Shown here piece after piece: positions 22,548 through 32,760 of a stretch of DNA of 64,000 nucleotides. Where the stretch lies: the NCBI GenBank assembly GCA_948567375.1, contig OX419758.1:4655001-4719000 (forward strand), in the 5' to 3' direction. Made by a program: the position numbers and the translations under genes. Each line of letters begins with the position of its first letter. The first letter of the stretch is position 1. The stretch is from Lunularia cruciata. Lineage: Eukaryota; Streptophyta; Marchantiopsida; Lunulariales; Lunulariaceae. Below the pieces are notes generated by a model that worked only from the letters and a program-made list of their open reading frames with translations, did no database searches and had not been told where the DNA came from.

Positions 22548-24854
22548 AATGTGGTGGTGTTCTTGGATGATATCTTAATCTATAGCAAGACAAAGGCAAT
22601 CACGTGAAGTATGTGCAAGAAGTCCTAAGATGACTATGATAGTGGAAATTTTATTGCAAGAAGTCAAAGTGTGCCTTTTGGTAGGATAAGATGGAAGAGG
22701 AGAAAATCAAGACCATTACTGATTGGCCTACTCCAAAGAATAATACAAAAGTATGGGCATTTAATGGATTGGTCAATTTTACCAATGGTTCATCTATTAT
22801 TATGCTCATGTGGCTACACCATTGAATAACCTCTTAGGAAGAACTTGAGCTTCCAATGGACCACCAAGCACAAAGAAGCATTCCAAAGGTTGAAACATAT
22901 GGTGACTTCAAGACCCATTCTTCAACCATATGATCCTAAGCTACCTTGTGTGATTGACTTTGATGCTTCTAACTTTGCAATTGAAGCCGTGTTGCAATAG
23001 GAATTCCTTGATTGACTACATCCCATTGCCTTTATGTCTTGCCAATTAAATACAATTGAAAGAAATTACTCTGATTAATATTTGGAACAACTTGCAATGG
23101 TATATGTCACCAAGGTATGGAGGCATTATGTCTTGGAGAAACAAATGATCATATGAATTGATCACAAACCATTGTTGTAGACCTTACAATTAGAACACAT
23201 GAAGAGTCGACATTGTTGATGGGAAGAGCAACTCCAATTGTTTAACATCAAACTTGAGTAAAAACCAGATTGGTTCATGTCATCCCTGATGCTCTATCAT
23301 GGTAACTTGATTTGAAGTCTCTTCTTCTTATCATGGTGGCAAATAAGACAATGTCAATTGACTCCAAGGTCCAAAATGAGTTTAGGTCAGCTCTACAACA
23401 AGATCCCTTCTTTCAAATAGTACATGGTTGTCTTACAATATGCGATAAAGAGTACAAAACCTTCTCCTTCAAGGAAGGCCTTCTATTCCATGAGAATTGG
23501 ATCTATGTTCCAACCAAAGGTAATCTCCTACTTGTGCCCCTTCAAAAAGCCCATGATTTACCAATAGCTGGTCACATGGGAGTGGACAAGACCTTGAGCA
23601 CCCTCCAATGCTAATGGTGGTGGTTCAATATGGCACAAGATGTTTGGGAGTTTGTCCAATCATGTGAGAGTTACTAACACAACAAGCTAGTAACCAAAAA
23701 CCGTTTGGACTCCTTCAACCACTCCTCATTCCATCTCCTCATTAGGAAGATGGGAGCTTAGATTTCATCACCTCTTTGCCCAAGACAAAGCAAGGTCACA
23801 TAGCAATTGTGGTGTTTGTGGATAAGCTTAGATAGCAAATCCACCTGGCACCAGAGGTCGATATTGTGGATGCTCCAACCTTGGCATAAATTTACTTCAA
23901 CAATGTATTCAAGCATCATGGGATGTTGTGTGTACTCATCTTTGACCGTGATCTTTGTTTCATTGGAAAGTTTTGGCAAACACTCTTCCAGATACTTGTA
24001 CCAAGCTTGCTTTGTCCACGGCCTATCATCCTCCAACTGATGGACAAACTAAATATGAAAATTGCACCTTGGAAGATATACTTTGTGCCTTTGTTAACAT
24101 TCACCATACCAATTGGGATGAATGTCTTGTAGCTGCGGAGTTTGCATATAATAATTCTAAACAAAACAAGCACCAGATTCTCTCCTTTCTTTCTCAATTT
24201 TGGTCAAGACCCACTTGTTCCAAATTCCCTTCTTGCTCCTCCTCCGTCTCATGTCCCTCATACTTCCATCTTCTTGACCACCATCTTTCAATCCTTCCAA
24301 CAAGCCAAATCTCATCTCCTTGTTGCTCAAAATTGGCAGGAAAAAATATGCAAATCACCATTACCATGATCTTTGTTTTCAAATTGGTGATGAAGTCATG
24401 CTCTCACCTAATAATCTCCTTCTCCCACTTGATACCCAAGTTTGTAAACTTGCACCTATTTGGATAGGATCCTTTGATGTCATCCAAATTGTCTCTTTTG
24501 TTGCTCATCAACTTGTCTTGCCTTGCCATATGTGAATCCATCTTGTCTTTCATATTTCCAAGTTGAAAACCCTTTGTTCCTAACCCATCTTCTTTTTCCT
24601 CTCAAGTCCAACCTCCTCCTCTTCTTGTCCCTATCAATGATCATGAAGAGTATGAAGTTGAGCATATACTTGCACATTGACACATCTAACACGGTTGTCG
24701 ACAACATACAAAGTACAAGGTCCTTTGGAATGGCTATCCTCTTCATGATGCCACATAGGAACATCTTTCTTATCTCTAGAATGCACAACCGGCCATCCAA
24801 GATTTTGAAGCTTCACTGGCAACGAGGGCATCACTAACTAGCAGTGGGCGAATA
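22548..24854 (+). mobile_element. pol: Chromovirus C2, RT palm to chromodomain (right half of the C4/C2 element)
   Basis: Begins VFLDDILIYSKTK at 22,557, the RT catalytic palm missing from C4. RNase H follows at 22,940-23,200 (VIDFDASNFAIEAVL, IDHKPLL). The integrase zinc-binding region is open at 23,312-23,614 (HDLPIAGHMGVDKTLSTLQ). The core is at 23,757-24,130 ([32 protein letters not shown]), and the chromodomain at 24,640-24,800 (EEYEVEHILAH, YKVLWNGYPLHDA). Stops interrupt several domains. It ends with the purine tract GCAGTGGGCGAATA. Confidence 0.85.
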
Positions 24855-25268
24855 TGTAACAATAAAGAGTTTAGTTATGAAGTTAGTGGGGCTAACAAAG
24901 AAGCAAATAAGACAAATTAGCCTAGAATATTCTAGATATATCTAGGAAGCTTCTTGGGAAGCTTTACAGCTACCTTAGCTTGCATCCCAAGTAGGTAACT
25001 TCTAGAAGCTTCCAACTAGCTTAGCTTGCATGCTAAGTAAACGACTTCTAAAAGGAAACTTTTTGAGAAGCTTTCCAATTAACTTGGCTTGCACTCCAAG
25101 AAAGCGGCTCAAGGAAGCTTCTTGAGAAGATTTTCAAGAGCCTTGTGTATGATCCTTATAAATACAAGAGCCAAAGCTCATGCTAATCATTTGGAGTTTT
25201 CTCTCATTCGAGTGTCCCATTGCGAGCTTCCATTCTCCTATTTCTCTCCTTGGTCTTGGACTTTTACA
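24855..25268 (+). repeat. 3' LTR of C2
   Basis: TGTAACAATAAAGAG to GGACTTTTACA, 414 bp, homologous to the LTRs of C1 and C3. A TATAAATAC box-like string sits at about 25,157, about 110 bp before the end. AAGCTTCTTGGGAAGCTT-type palindromes recur within it. Confidence 0.85.
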
Positions 25269-25580
25269 GAAAGCTTCTTGGTTAGCTTAGCATGCATCCC
25301 AAGTAGGCAACTTCTAGAATTTTCCAATTAGCTTAGCTTGCATGTCAAGTAAGCAGCTTCTAGAAGGAAGTTGAGAAGCCTCTTGTTTGTATTGGCTTAC
25401 GCTCCAAGAAAGTGGCTTAAAAAAGCTTCTTAAGAAGCTTTTGAAGAACTTATATGATCCCTATCAATACAAAAGCTGAAGCTCATGCTAGGCATTAGGA
25501 AGTTCTTACACTCAAGTGGTCCAATGTGATCTTCCTTTCTCCTATTTCTCTCTTCAATCTTGGTCTTTCACAACGTCTTG
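25269..25580 (+). repeat. Partial second C-family LTR in tandem with the C2 LTR
   Basis: The stretch repeats the last two thirds of the C2 LTR: AAGCTTCTTGGTTAGCTTAGC, GCATCCCAAGTAGGCAACTTC, the TATCAATACAAAAGC box region, GTGGTCCAATGTGATCTTCC, then CTTGGTCTTTCACA at its end. The start of that LTR is missing. It is probably the result of unequal exchange within LTRs or an older insertion. Confidence 0.65.
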
Positions 25581-25639
25581 TATGATAAGCTCTCACACAC
25601 TCCTTGACAAATGTGTCAAATGTTGTGTCCATCCCTCCA

Positions 25640-26744
25640 TATAACTCCAAGGTTAGAGGAACAAAGAGATGAACTTGCTACATAACTCTATACTTGGAGA
25701 CCTTGTGTGGTATTGCTCCATTAGCTGCCTATCTGAGAGGAAGAGTAATCACTCCTTCCAAAATTTCATCATGCATTGGATTTGTAACAACAACATCTGC
25801 CATTGTCACATGATTATCTTGGACCAAGTATAAGTCTATGTTGACATATGTCATCTGCAAACATATAAACACTCCCTCCAAGCAAGGTATCTACTCTCTG
25901 GTGCTATAGCAAACAGTATATACTTGGTGGCATCATGGGTATCTATCCTTTGTCCTCCAAAAGGATATTATGTCATACATATGGTTGTTACATCTAGTGT
26001 ACAACCACATTTACAAGTGAGTAACAAAGATGTAGATAAGTGGATCACACTTAGGCAAAACTTCATTGCTGTAGAGAACGTGGTTGGTGCAATTTGGAAT
26101 GCCCTAGTGCACAATCTAGCTAAGATCCAAGAGCCTACATCCTTGCCAAAGCAAGAGCAAAGATGTGCTCTAGTTGCTTGAGGAATGGACAACCCAACTA
26201 AGAGGGAATGTAGTGTATGTTAACATTGTTGATTCTATCAAAGATTGCAACCCTTTGGTCCAATCTGACAGGAGTGAAGCAAAAGATGGAAGGTACTCTT
26301 GTGCAAGTGAGGATATACCATCTCTCATTTGCCACAATAAAACTTGGAGAGAAAAGGATCCCTCCTCCACCTTGACCACATATGTTCATAAAATTGGCCT
26401 ATCAACAAGCACAAAATGGGAGAAAAGTAGGATGCCAAGGGAGCTCAACTGCCCAAAAATGCTAAAGGTGCCATCTCCTCCATAGATAATATGCTTACCT
26501 TTCCACAAAAGATTGGTAGAGATATGTATCTGTGTGCTAAATTTCCCATCACATACTCAAATGTCTCTAGTCCGATGATATCACCAAAGACTCCTATAAT
26601 CCTCCTATCAAAAGCTCTCAAACATGATAGGAAAGTCAAGGAAAGAGGTACCATGTGAAAAAGGTAAGTTGGTTGGCAAGCAATACTAGAGGAGAGTATA
26701 CCAAATGCCACTTGTGGATCTCCTACTAGAGGAAAGTCATCCAC
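25640..26744 (-). pseudogene. Element K C-terminal region with Cys-rich block
   Basis: Two open stretches (26,744-26,445 and 26,192-25,968) continue the K protein after RT. The second contains LLLTCKCGCTLDVTT at about 26,020-25,980. In related elements, a C-x-C-G...C/H block is followed by an HD-x-(I/V)RD-type restriction-like endonuclease core. The endonuclease core itself is too broken here to confirm. Functional assignment is therefore an inference from position. Confidence 0.4.
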
Positions 26745-26773
26745 ATGGAGAATATCTATTGCAAGGACAATGT

Positions 26774-28008
26774 CTAAGAAGCATAATTCTTAGATCCTAT
26801 TGGGACTCCAAGAACATGTAGTCCAAATTTAGATATGACACACCCCTTTAAAAGCTCAAGGTGGGGCGGGATACTTGAAAGGGACCATGCTATGCACTTT
26901 GACACCTTGATTCTCAAGCCTACAAGATGTAGCTTGATAGTCAAGTGATCAAAGACTTGTCTAATCTGATCTATGAGACCCACAATGTGTATATCATCTG
27001 CCAAAGAGAGAAATACACAACATGACATGGCCAAAGTGGTAGACAGGAGAGCTCTTAAGTGAGCTATGGCAACCAAAGGTCCCCCTAAAGGATCTCCTTG
27101 TAGTGTACTAACAACTAACTCCAAGATGGTGCTCCTTCTTGTGAAAACCCATATTGGTAGTAAAGGGAAGCAAGAGAACCATAAAGCACACAAAAGAAAT
27201 GAGACTTACCAAGGATCCACTGGCTTGCCTAAGCTCTCTAAAGATGGATGCATGATTTATACTATTAAAAGTGTTTTCAACATCTACTTGTAGGACGATC
27301 CACTCTGGATGGATACCAAAGAGTGCACTGATGCTTAGAGATATGAGAATGAGACTCGCCAAGGATCCACCAACCTATCTAAGCTCTCTAGAGATGGATG
27401 CCCAAGAGAAACTATTAAAATTATTCTCAACATCTGCTTGTATGATCCACTTTGGATGGATATCTAGGAGTGCCATGATGTCTAGAGATAGCCTTAGAAC
27501 CTCTAGGTGTAGCTACTCCAAATTGATGTGGGCAGACATGCTCTCAGAAGTGAGATCAATGCCAAAAGACAATGGTGTGGCTAACCAAGCACAAAAAGAT
27601 CTCTCCAATAACAATTGGTCTAATGCCTTTTATATCCATCTCCATCATGAGAAGTGGACTAGCACCTAACACCAAGCTAATAGATGGAAGAAAATCTCTC
27701 CTTCCTAATATTGCAACCACCTGAAATAGTTGCACCTCAAATAGCTTGGTAAATCCACTAGAAGGATCATTTGCCTAGAAGCAATCTCTAAGAGGCTCAA
27801 ATACCATCTTTGACAAGCCTTTTGAGCAAAGATGAGGAGTAGTGCACAACACTTTTGCAAGAAGTGACCTATCAAGACATAAAATTTGCTTAGATTGATA
27901 ATCCAAAACCTTTGATGGTACTCCTTTTCTTGCCATAGGATGTAGTGAGCTTAGGGAAGATATAGTCTCATCAATGGGACTTGTCATAGACAAAGGTGTA
28001 GCACTCAT
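26774..28008 (-). pseudogene. Element K reverse transcriptase
   Basis: From the N-terminus: a conserved pre-RT region (CSKGLSKMVFEPLRDCF at 27,840-27,780, then RPIVIGEI and QFGVATPRG). Motif A is VLQVDVENTFNSI (27,290-27,250, within an open frame 27,362-27,108). Motif B is QGDPLGGPL and motif C is LADDIHIVG (both in the open frame 27,193-26,774, where the Asp-Asp pair is intact). The end, SKFGLHVLGVPIG, is also typical of this family. A frameshift separates motifs A and B near 27,150, and a 150-bp tandem duplication copies the motif A region. Confidence 0.75.
27201..27490. repeat. 150-bp tandem duplication in element K
   Basis: 27,201-27,350 and 27,351-27,490 are direct copies: GAGACTTACCAAGGATCCAC versus GAGACTCGCCAAGGATCCAC, then CTAAGCTCTCTARAGATGGATGC, CTATTAAAA, CTTGTA and GATCCACTYTGGATGGATA in both. 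The duplication covers the RT motif A region, so two copies of that motif are encoded in tandem, one of them heavily broken. Confidence 0.85.
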
Positions 28009-28990
28009 GTTGCTCTACTAAACTTTCATGCTTGACCTAGTGTCTTACATCGTCGTAATCAAGTGGACTCTGTGGTAACTTGTGGTAGAATTTGTCTCCT
28101 AAAATGTGTTGCCCAATAAAATTCCTCTTGTAGGGCAGCCTAATCCTTGCTCAGAATCAAATAAATCCAATAGCCACCTCTCTATGCCCCGCATATCCTC
28201 ATATAGCATAACAAAGGCACCATCAAGGGAGTAAGAGGAATAAGAACCATGCTAACTTATCAAAGAGATAGCATGTAAAACTATCAAGTTGTAGGTGAAA
28301 AGACTATCAAGCCTTGTCTTTGAGTGGATGAAATAGCCTATGGAATAGACGTAGACATGGAGAACTAGTCTCAAATAACCCCAAGATACAACCTGCTTGA
28401 GATGCTAACCATTCCAATGATTCGATCTATATCCTAGAATGATCAACAAAGGGATAGAGGAAGCGTGCATATTCTTGAGTGTCACTATAGTGGATGTGGT
28501 TAATGCAAGCATCCCAAGTGGTCCAACCATAATTTTTGTGCATCTTTCCTACATGGGTCTTTACTCCTTGCGAGGTAAAGTGTTGATGACACACCAAATG
28601 TGGTGTATCCTAAGTCACTCCATGTGGTTCCACTTGGGGAAGTTTAGCCATGGTTAGCACAAAAATAATGATCATAATACACAATGTTTCTATCCATATC
28701 TCCCTATAGTTACAAAACCACAACCACTCATATCTCTCAATGAATAAATATTATCTCTCCCACCCCTAAAAGTTATAAATTCTCATAACTTTCAATTTCT
28801 ATCTCAAAAGATTTTTCATTTAAACTCATATGGAACTCAAACATGAATACAAAGAGATTAAGAATGGAAATCCCCACCCATCTATCTCTCAATGTGAAAT
28901 GACCCTAACCCCTACAAAACCTAAAAGTATTTTTTACTCTATTCTCCGTTGCCTTGGATCATGGAACCCAAATCAATAAATGATCATAAT

Positions 28991-28994
<4 letters not shown>

Positions 28995-29065
<71 letters not shown>
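28995..29065. repeat. (TA)n microsatellite, 71 nt
   Basis: An uninterrupted alternating TA tract between the 5' end of element K and the Penelope-like element. It is long enough to be highly mutable and to form cruciforms. Tyr-Ile dipeptide frames across it are not genes. Confidence 0.98.
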
Positions 29066-29067
<2 letters not shown>

Positions 29068-29069
29068 CC

Positions 29070-31060
29070 CAAAAGTTTTACATGCTTTTACGTCCAGGTA
29101 CTCTTTTTACCATCCTCATTGTTGCTTTTAAGTATGGGGGAACTCTAGGCCGTTTACCCTTTAACTTTGCCTCACTTTCACAGACATTATCAAACTTTTC
29201 TTCTCCTCCTTATCCTTGCAAGTGTATTCAACATCCACGTTTCATTAACCCTTCACATGGGCTTGTCGTTACAACTTCACTTAAAATTTAATCTTCCTCC
29301 AACATTTCACATGTCTTCTCTAGAGGAACCAAGTTTTGTATTTTTCCCACCTTTCCCCCCTCTACTTTCATTGCAGTTCAAACTTGCATTCACAATTTTG
29401 TTCTTTATTATAAAGCGATATTGGGCACCAAAGGCATTTTTGACCAATGGAAAGTCACCATTCTACAAAAATTTAAAATTTTACTCAATCTCCCTCCCAT
29501 TTCTCATGATTTCAATTCTGTAGATCTTATTTTCCTTTCTCCTCATGATAGAAAACTTCTTGCTCATTCAATTCCCATTTCATTATTACTTATATGAACA
29601 AGTGCACCAACAACTTTGTATCCATTTGCAAACACTTTTACATTCAAACTTTGCTCAACTAGCTTCATTCTCCTTTAAAAACCTAGATTACTCAAAACCA
29701 ACTTTTACTTTCTCACCATAATTTCAATACCTCTCACTGATTTTGCACTTCCAAGGATTCCATGAAACTCCCTTACTTCTGCTGTGCTTGGAAATTCCAT
29801 AAGTCTCCCGTTGCTCCTAGGTTCATTGCTGCAGGCTACTCTACTTCCTTGTTTGAATTTTCTTGCTGGTTGAGCTCATTCTTCAAAGCATTGCTACCTT
29901 TTGCAAAAGACCTCTGGAATAATGAGTTCTTACCCGTGGGGCTGATGGTCAACTCTAACTGGATCTTGGATGACTCTTTTGAACTTCTTGTTTTGCTTGA
30001 GCAGGTGCTAAGACTGCTCAAGAGAAGATCCTCTTCTCCCACAAATTCTAGTTTGCAGCAGACTCATGCCACCTTGGAAGAAGTTCTTCTTCAAAGTTTG
30101 ATTTCACCACCCTTTATACAAAGATCCACCTCCATGATCTCAAAACAAGGCTGTCTACTCTCATTAGATCTATTTTCCATTATAGGTTCATGTTGAATAG
30201 GGAAAATTTGTTACTAGTTGAGACCTCTACACTTGACATCAAATCTAGATCGCTTAACATTCAAAACAATATCTCTCAATTGACAAAACACCTCAAATTC
30301 ATGGTTGTTGATGAGGACTTTCTCATCTGTTGAATGCTATTCCTTTTTGATAACCTCTACATCACTTTTGGGAATAAGCTCTTCCGTCAAGAGATTGGGA
30401 TTCGTATGGGACACCTTGTGTTGTCTTCGTGGCTAGCCTGTACCTCTTCACCTATGAACTTGATTTCATTTGCAAATTACGGGATGCAAATGATGTTGCT
30501 TTGTTGCATGACCTGTCCCAAGTTTGAAGATATGTTGATCTTCAGGTAGTTGGTTCGGGACTTGATCATTTCACAAATTTTATGTATATGGATGATGCTA
30601 CTAGAGGTGGAAGGATCTATCCTAGACTTTTCTATGAGCTAGTTTGAACTCATTTTGGCACTCACTATGATTTTCTCAATTGTCACATTACCTAGGATGA
30701 CTTCAATATCTTTGTCTCTATTCATGATAAGAAAGAGCTGCCTCACTTTGCTCACATCAAGCCAATGTCAATCCCTCATGTTCTTTCAGACATTTCCTCT
30801 ACATGTAAACTAGGGATTATAAAATTGGAGTGTGTTAGATACAGACATATGTAATTCTAAAAGTCATACCTTTCAGCTGTAGGTTACTTATAAAAAGCTT
30901 CATCTCCAAAATTACACTCTTCACATGATCTAGAAAAAAATTTGCTTGGTCTTACAATTGGGAAAAGATATCCATGGTTATCAATGTCTTAGTATCTATA
31001 GAGATTTAAGAACATCTGTTCTTTCTACCAAGCAAGGAGCTCAAGTTTGTGCCCACCAGT
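29070..31060 (+). mobile_element. Penelope-like retroelement remnant
   Basis: Plus strand, no LTRs or gag. Conserved blocks appear in the order known for Penelope-like RTs. They are an N-terminal SRGTKFCIFP (29,320-29,350), CTNNFVSICKHFYIQTLL (29,600-29,655), KFHKSPVAPRFIAAGYST (29,793-29,846), FDFTTLYTKIHLHDL (30,097-30,141), TFGNKLFRQEIGIRMG (30,367-30,414), and a post-palm block HFAHIKPMSIPHVLSDISS (30,747-30,803). Several stops and shifts occur. I see no GIY-YIG nuclease downstream. A similar pyrimidine-rich tail and hairpin motif recur at 48,300-48,760. Confidence 0.7.
29762..30850 (+). pseudogene. Penelope-like reverse transcriptase core
   Basis: An open frame of 144 codons (29,762-30,196) carries the pre-palm region; the palm continues in other frames. 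Motif A is FDFTTLYT with the catalytic Asp present. The G-x-x-M-G-T block is degenerate (IGIRMGHLV). Motif C near 30,520-30,550 reads RYVDLQV, where YVDDL would be expected, so one catalytic Asp codon is lost. The downstream EGMxxIYP-like block is GRIYPRLFYELV at 30,613. The copy is inactive. DIRS and LINE RTs lack the KFHK and HIKP blocks, which is why I prefer the Penelope-like assignment. Confidence 0.65.
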
Positions 31061-31215
31061 ACTTTTCACTACAGGCTTGTATGCCATTCTGTTGATCAAT
31101 TGATCAGAAGTTATACTTGACTTCTTATTTCATGTATATATTATTTTATTGTCTATAGAGATTTGAGAACATATGTTCTTTCTGCCAGGCGGTGAGCTCA
31201 TTTTCAACCCCACCA
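30995..31215. repeat. Short direct repeat downstream of the Penelope-like RT
   Basis: 30,995-31,060 (TATAGAGATTTAAGAACATC...GTTCTTTCTACCA...GAGCTCA...CCCACCAGTA) is repeated with changes at 31,153-31,215 (TATAGAGATTTGAGAACATA...GAGCTCA...CCCACCAGTA). The copies are about 155 bp apart. Penelope-like elements often have terminal direct repeats or tandem copies, and these may be the remains of one. Confidence 0.6.
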
Positions 31216-31930
31216 GTAATTTTTCCCCTAGACCCAAATACCATCTTGATTCCTGCAGGAATATATACGCATTGAATACCACTATTTGCATTTTCTACAA
31301 TGTGGACTTGATTTTTTGCTTATGGACATGTGGCCTCTGCTTTTGGACACATGGGCCCACCTGGTCCTTCACTTCATATGAGGCTGAATTTCCTTCCATG
31401 CTTTGACCTTTAGCAAGATGTCATAATCTTTTCAGCTCTCGTTTTGTTTCTCTGTTTGCCCTCCTCTTCAGCTTCTGTTCTCCTTTCCCCTCTATGGATT
31501 ATTATTTTCATTTCACTTTTGGTTGCTGCTCATTCTACTTTACTTTGCACTTTTGACCCCCATTTCAACTGACATGGGTGGATTCACTCCCTACTGTCTT
31601 TGTTGGGTGTCAAACTATTTGCTCTTTCTTGTGCCTTTTGACTTACCTCCTCACTCTTTCTTTTGCTGTGAATTTACTACCGTCTTCATTTGTTGCATCA
31701 TCTATTACTTCTACTAATTTTCATCTACTTTCAATACTAACATTTGTTTCCTTTCAGGCTTTAACTAGGTATATGTTGAGTCTCTTACTTATTAATGCTC
31801 ATGTTTTCATTTTCTTGTTGATTTATTTGCATCACATACTCATTTTGGCAAGTATTATTGCTGCACATTGTTTGGATTTTATGCCTCATACATTTTAGCT
31901 TTTTCCTTACCCTAAGTAGCACTGTTGGAA

Positions 31931-31980
31931 GCAACCGAGTGCGCCTTGGCACTCATGAGTTTTTTAGCAAAAACTCGGTA
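31931..31980 (+). repeat. GCAACCGAGT...ACTCGGTA hairpin motif, copy 1
   Basis: The arms CCGAGT and ACTCGG pair across ~35 nt, with an inner GCGCCTTGGC stretch. The same motif with flanks (AAGCAACCGAGT, then ACTCGGTA, then GGGTA and a GCNCAGC block) occurs at 48,571-48,650. Two copies with conserved arms but changed loops suggest a structured RNA or DNA element of a repeat family. Confidence 0.5.
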
Positions 31981-32144
31981 GGGGTATTGACAATTGCTCA
32001 GCCACTTTGGCACTGCATGAGGCAAAAATATAGTCATAAGTGTTTTTGTGGAGGTTTAATACCTTATGCTTCCCTTAGCTGTTTAGCATCTCAGGATTCC
32101 AGCGTCCATAGTGCTAGTTGTGATATACTTTATATCCTGTCCTC

Positions 32145-32230
32145 TTATGCTTCACTCTTGTTGCCTTGTTACACTTTGACCCATTTCTTATGCTTCACTC
32201 TTGTTGCCTTGTTACACTTTGACCCATTTC
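32145..32230. repeat. 43-bp perfect tandem duplication
   Basis: The unit begins TTATGCTTCACTCTTGTTGC and occurs at 32,145-32,187 and 32,188-32,230 without a mismatch, so the duplication is recent compared with its surroundings. Confidence 0.95.
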
Positions 32231-32510
32231 TGCAGCCACATCACCCAAGAACTCTTTTTTTGTTCCATTCCTCCATTCCCCAACTAATTCACTCCCTAGT
32301 ATTTTTGCTCCTTTTATCCCTTTGCTCTTTGACTGCTTCATGCTTCGCACTCTCGTGTCTACAATGTTCCTACCCAACTCAAGCACATGTTCTTCATCTT
32401 TGTTCATGCGGTGCTTACTGGCGTGCTCTTACATCATGTTTCTTCCTCCTCTCCATCATTTGCATAGATGATCTAGATTTCATGGTCTTTACTAGTCATC
32501 AGCCATCCCT

Positions 32511-32572
32511 TGTTCTCAATTTGTTTCAATTATACTTTTGATGTTCTCAATTTATTTCAATTATACTTTTGA
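32511..32572. repeat. 31-bp tandem duplication
   Basis: TGTTCTCAATTTGTTTCAAT plus TATACTTTTGA at 32,511-32,541 is repeated at 32,542-32,572 with a single G to A change. Confidence 0.95.
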
Positions 32573-32738
32573 TGTAGGATACATTTGATGATGCAAAGGG
32601 CAGATGAGAGATTTGCCCTTTGCATTCCATGCATTCTACCTTAGAGATTTAACATTACTCTAGCATCGTGATTCATGTACATTTTACTAATTCATCATTT
32701 GCCTTTCATGAGTTCCGGGAACGGCATCTGATCTCGTA

Positions 32739-32760
32739 TATCTCTATATATATAGAGATA
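32739..32760. repeat. Perfect 22-bp palindrome and adjoining CT-rich tract
   Basis: TATCTCTATATATATAGAGATA is a perfect palindrome. It is followed at 32,770-32,850 by a CT-rich, CTCTCTCC microsatellite-like stretch. In plants, a TATATA box followed by CT repeats can be a core promoter with a Y-patch or GAGA-like element. No convincing gene starts downstream on the plus strand, so a promoter role is unproven. The rest of 32,860-33,560 looks unique and non-coding. Confidence 0.6.

Larger units (their letters stand above)
25600..28975 (-). mobile_element. Non-LTR retrotransposon K (LINE-type), decayed
   Basis: Minus-strand reverse transcriptase of non-LTR type, no LTRs seen. The 5' region (28,975 down to 28,230) is shared with a second copy on the plus strand at 50,150-50,880. 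The RT region runs from about 28,010 to 26,770. Downstream of RT, a Cys/His block resembles the C-terminal part of lineages that use a restriction-like endonuclease. Stops and shifts are frequent. No poly(A) tail was identified at the 25,600 end. Confidence 0.7.
31216..32650. other. Pyrimidine-rich spacer with short tandem repeats
   Basis: No credible gene. The plus strand is T/C-rich, giving long hydrophobic or Ser/Leu frames without domains. It contains a hairpin motif also found near 48.6 kb (31,931-31,980), a perfect 43-bp tandem duplication (32,145-32,230) and a 31-bp tandem duplication (32,511-32,572). It may be the 3' region of the Penelope-like element, by analogy with the 48-kb copy. 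Confidence 0.5.

Noticed and set aside
28949-29131. Open frames rich in Tyr-Ile repeats.
   Set aside because: They are translations of the (TA)n microsatellite.
31858-32541. A 227-codon plus-strand frame in pyrimidine-rich sequence.
   Set aside because: Low complexity (Leu/Ser/Phe/Cys), crosses the 43-bp tandem duplication, has no domain and no counterpart at the related 48-kb repeat.
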